A stretch of DNA of 64,000 nucleotides from Cherax quadricarinatus (taxonomy: Eukaryota > Arthropoda > Malacostraca > Decapoda > Parastacidae): assembly GCF_038502225.1 (NCBI RefSeq), contig NC_091292.1:101677664-101741663 (forward strand). Direction: 5' to 3'. Positions 63,721 through 64,000 of the stretch are shown one piece after another (within the stretch, counting starts at the first letter, position 1; every line of letters begins with the position of its first letter). The position numbers and the translations under genes were made by a program. The notes below the pieces were generated by a model. The model was given only the letters and a program-made list of their open reading frames with translations. It was not told the origin of the DNA and did no database searches.

Positions 63721-64000
63721 GGACCTGGAGTTTACCTGGAGAGAGTTCCGGGGGTCAACGCCCCCGCGGCCCGGTCTGAGACCAGGCCTCCTGGTGGATC
63801 AGAGCCTGATCAACCAGGCTGTTGCTGCTGGCTGCACGCAAACCAACATACGAGCCACAGCCCGGCTGATCCGGAACTGACTTTAGGTGCTTGTCCAGTG
63901 CCAGCTTGAAGACTGCCAGGGGTCTGTTGGTAATCCCCCTTATGTGTGCTGGGAGGCAGTTGAACAGTCTCGGGCCCCTGACACTTATTGTATGGTCTCT
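63721..64000 (-). mobile_element. LINE B copy 4, 3' end at window edge
   Basis: Begins at its 3' end TACCTGGAGAGAGTTCCGGG-type sequence and continues past the window. The minus strand encodes RGPRLFNCLPAHIRG and LALDKHLKSVPDQPG. Inserted into the ORF above. Confidence 0.88.

Overview
The window is eukaryotic nuclear DNA from an arthropod, most likely a decapod crustacean. This is inferred from the repeat families (RTE-, CR1- and I-type LINEs, a tRNA-like SINE with an AATAAT-rich tail, Tigger-like DNA transposons) and from one host gene with GT-AG introns full of transposons. There are no operons or bacterial genes. The species cannot be fixed from the sequence alone.

Layout. 1-16 kb is nested transposons: an RTE LINE end; a LINE (called B) in reverse orientation split by a Gypsy LTR retrotransposon with two identical 339-bp LTRs and an intact 1195-codon gag-pol; then a second LINE B in forward orientation split by an older broken Gypsy copy, whose 3' LTR is itself split by a Tigger transposon that carries a SINE. 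16-22.5 kb holds an RTE copy, an RNase H-bearing LINE (called D) with clear target-site duplications, and a dense cluster of SINE and LINE D tails.

22.4-53.4 kb is the one host gene found: an orthologue of GPS2 (G protein pathway suppressor 2, a subunit of the NCoR/SMRT-HDAC3 corepressor), minus strand, eight coding exons that join in phase to 411 residues. Its introns hold a full-length RTE LINE inside a MITE, a Tigger-derived MITE, a candidate piggyBac element, a CR1-like LINE with a 1083-bp tandem duplication, more RTE copies, and two long hairpin palindromes. 53.4-64 kb is the upstream side: a 17-bp minisatellite of about 70 units, LINE ends, a third LINE B copy, and a Penelope-like element with a proline-rich ORF and a hammerhead-ribozyme-like fold, cut by a fourth LINE B.

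Most notable: the Gypsy family has no obvious tRNA primer site. Instead the 18 nt just inside its 5' LTR are perfectly complementary to an 18-nt stretch of the LTR that begins 30 bp after a TATA box, which is what a self-priming (Tf1-like) element would look like. Both copies keep it. Other strong observations are the hammerhead-like fold, tail-only LINE insertions of about 44-68 bp with their own target-site duplications, and a chimeric mini-RTE copy with a 16-bp target-site duplication. All coordinates and repeat matches were read by eye.
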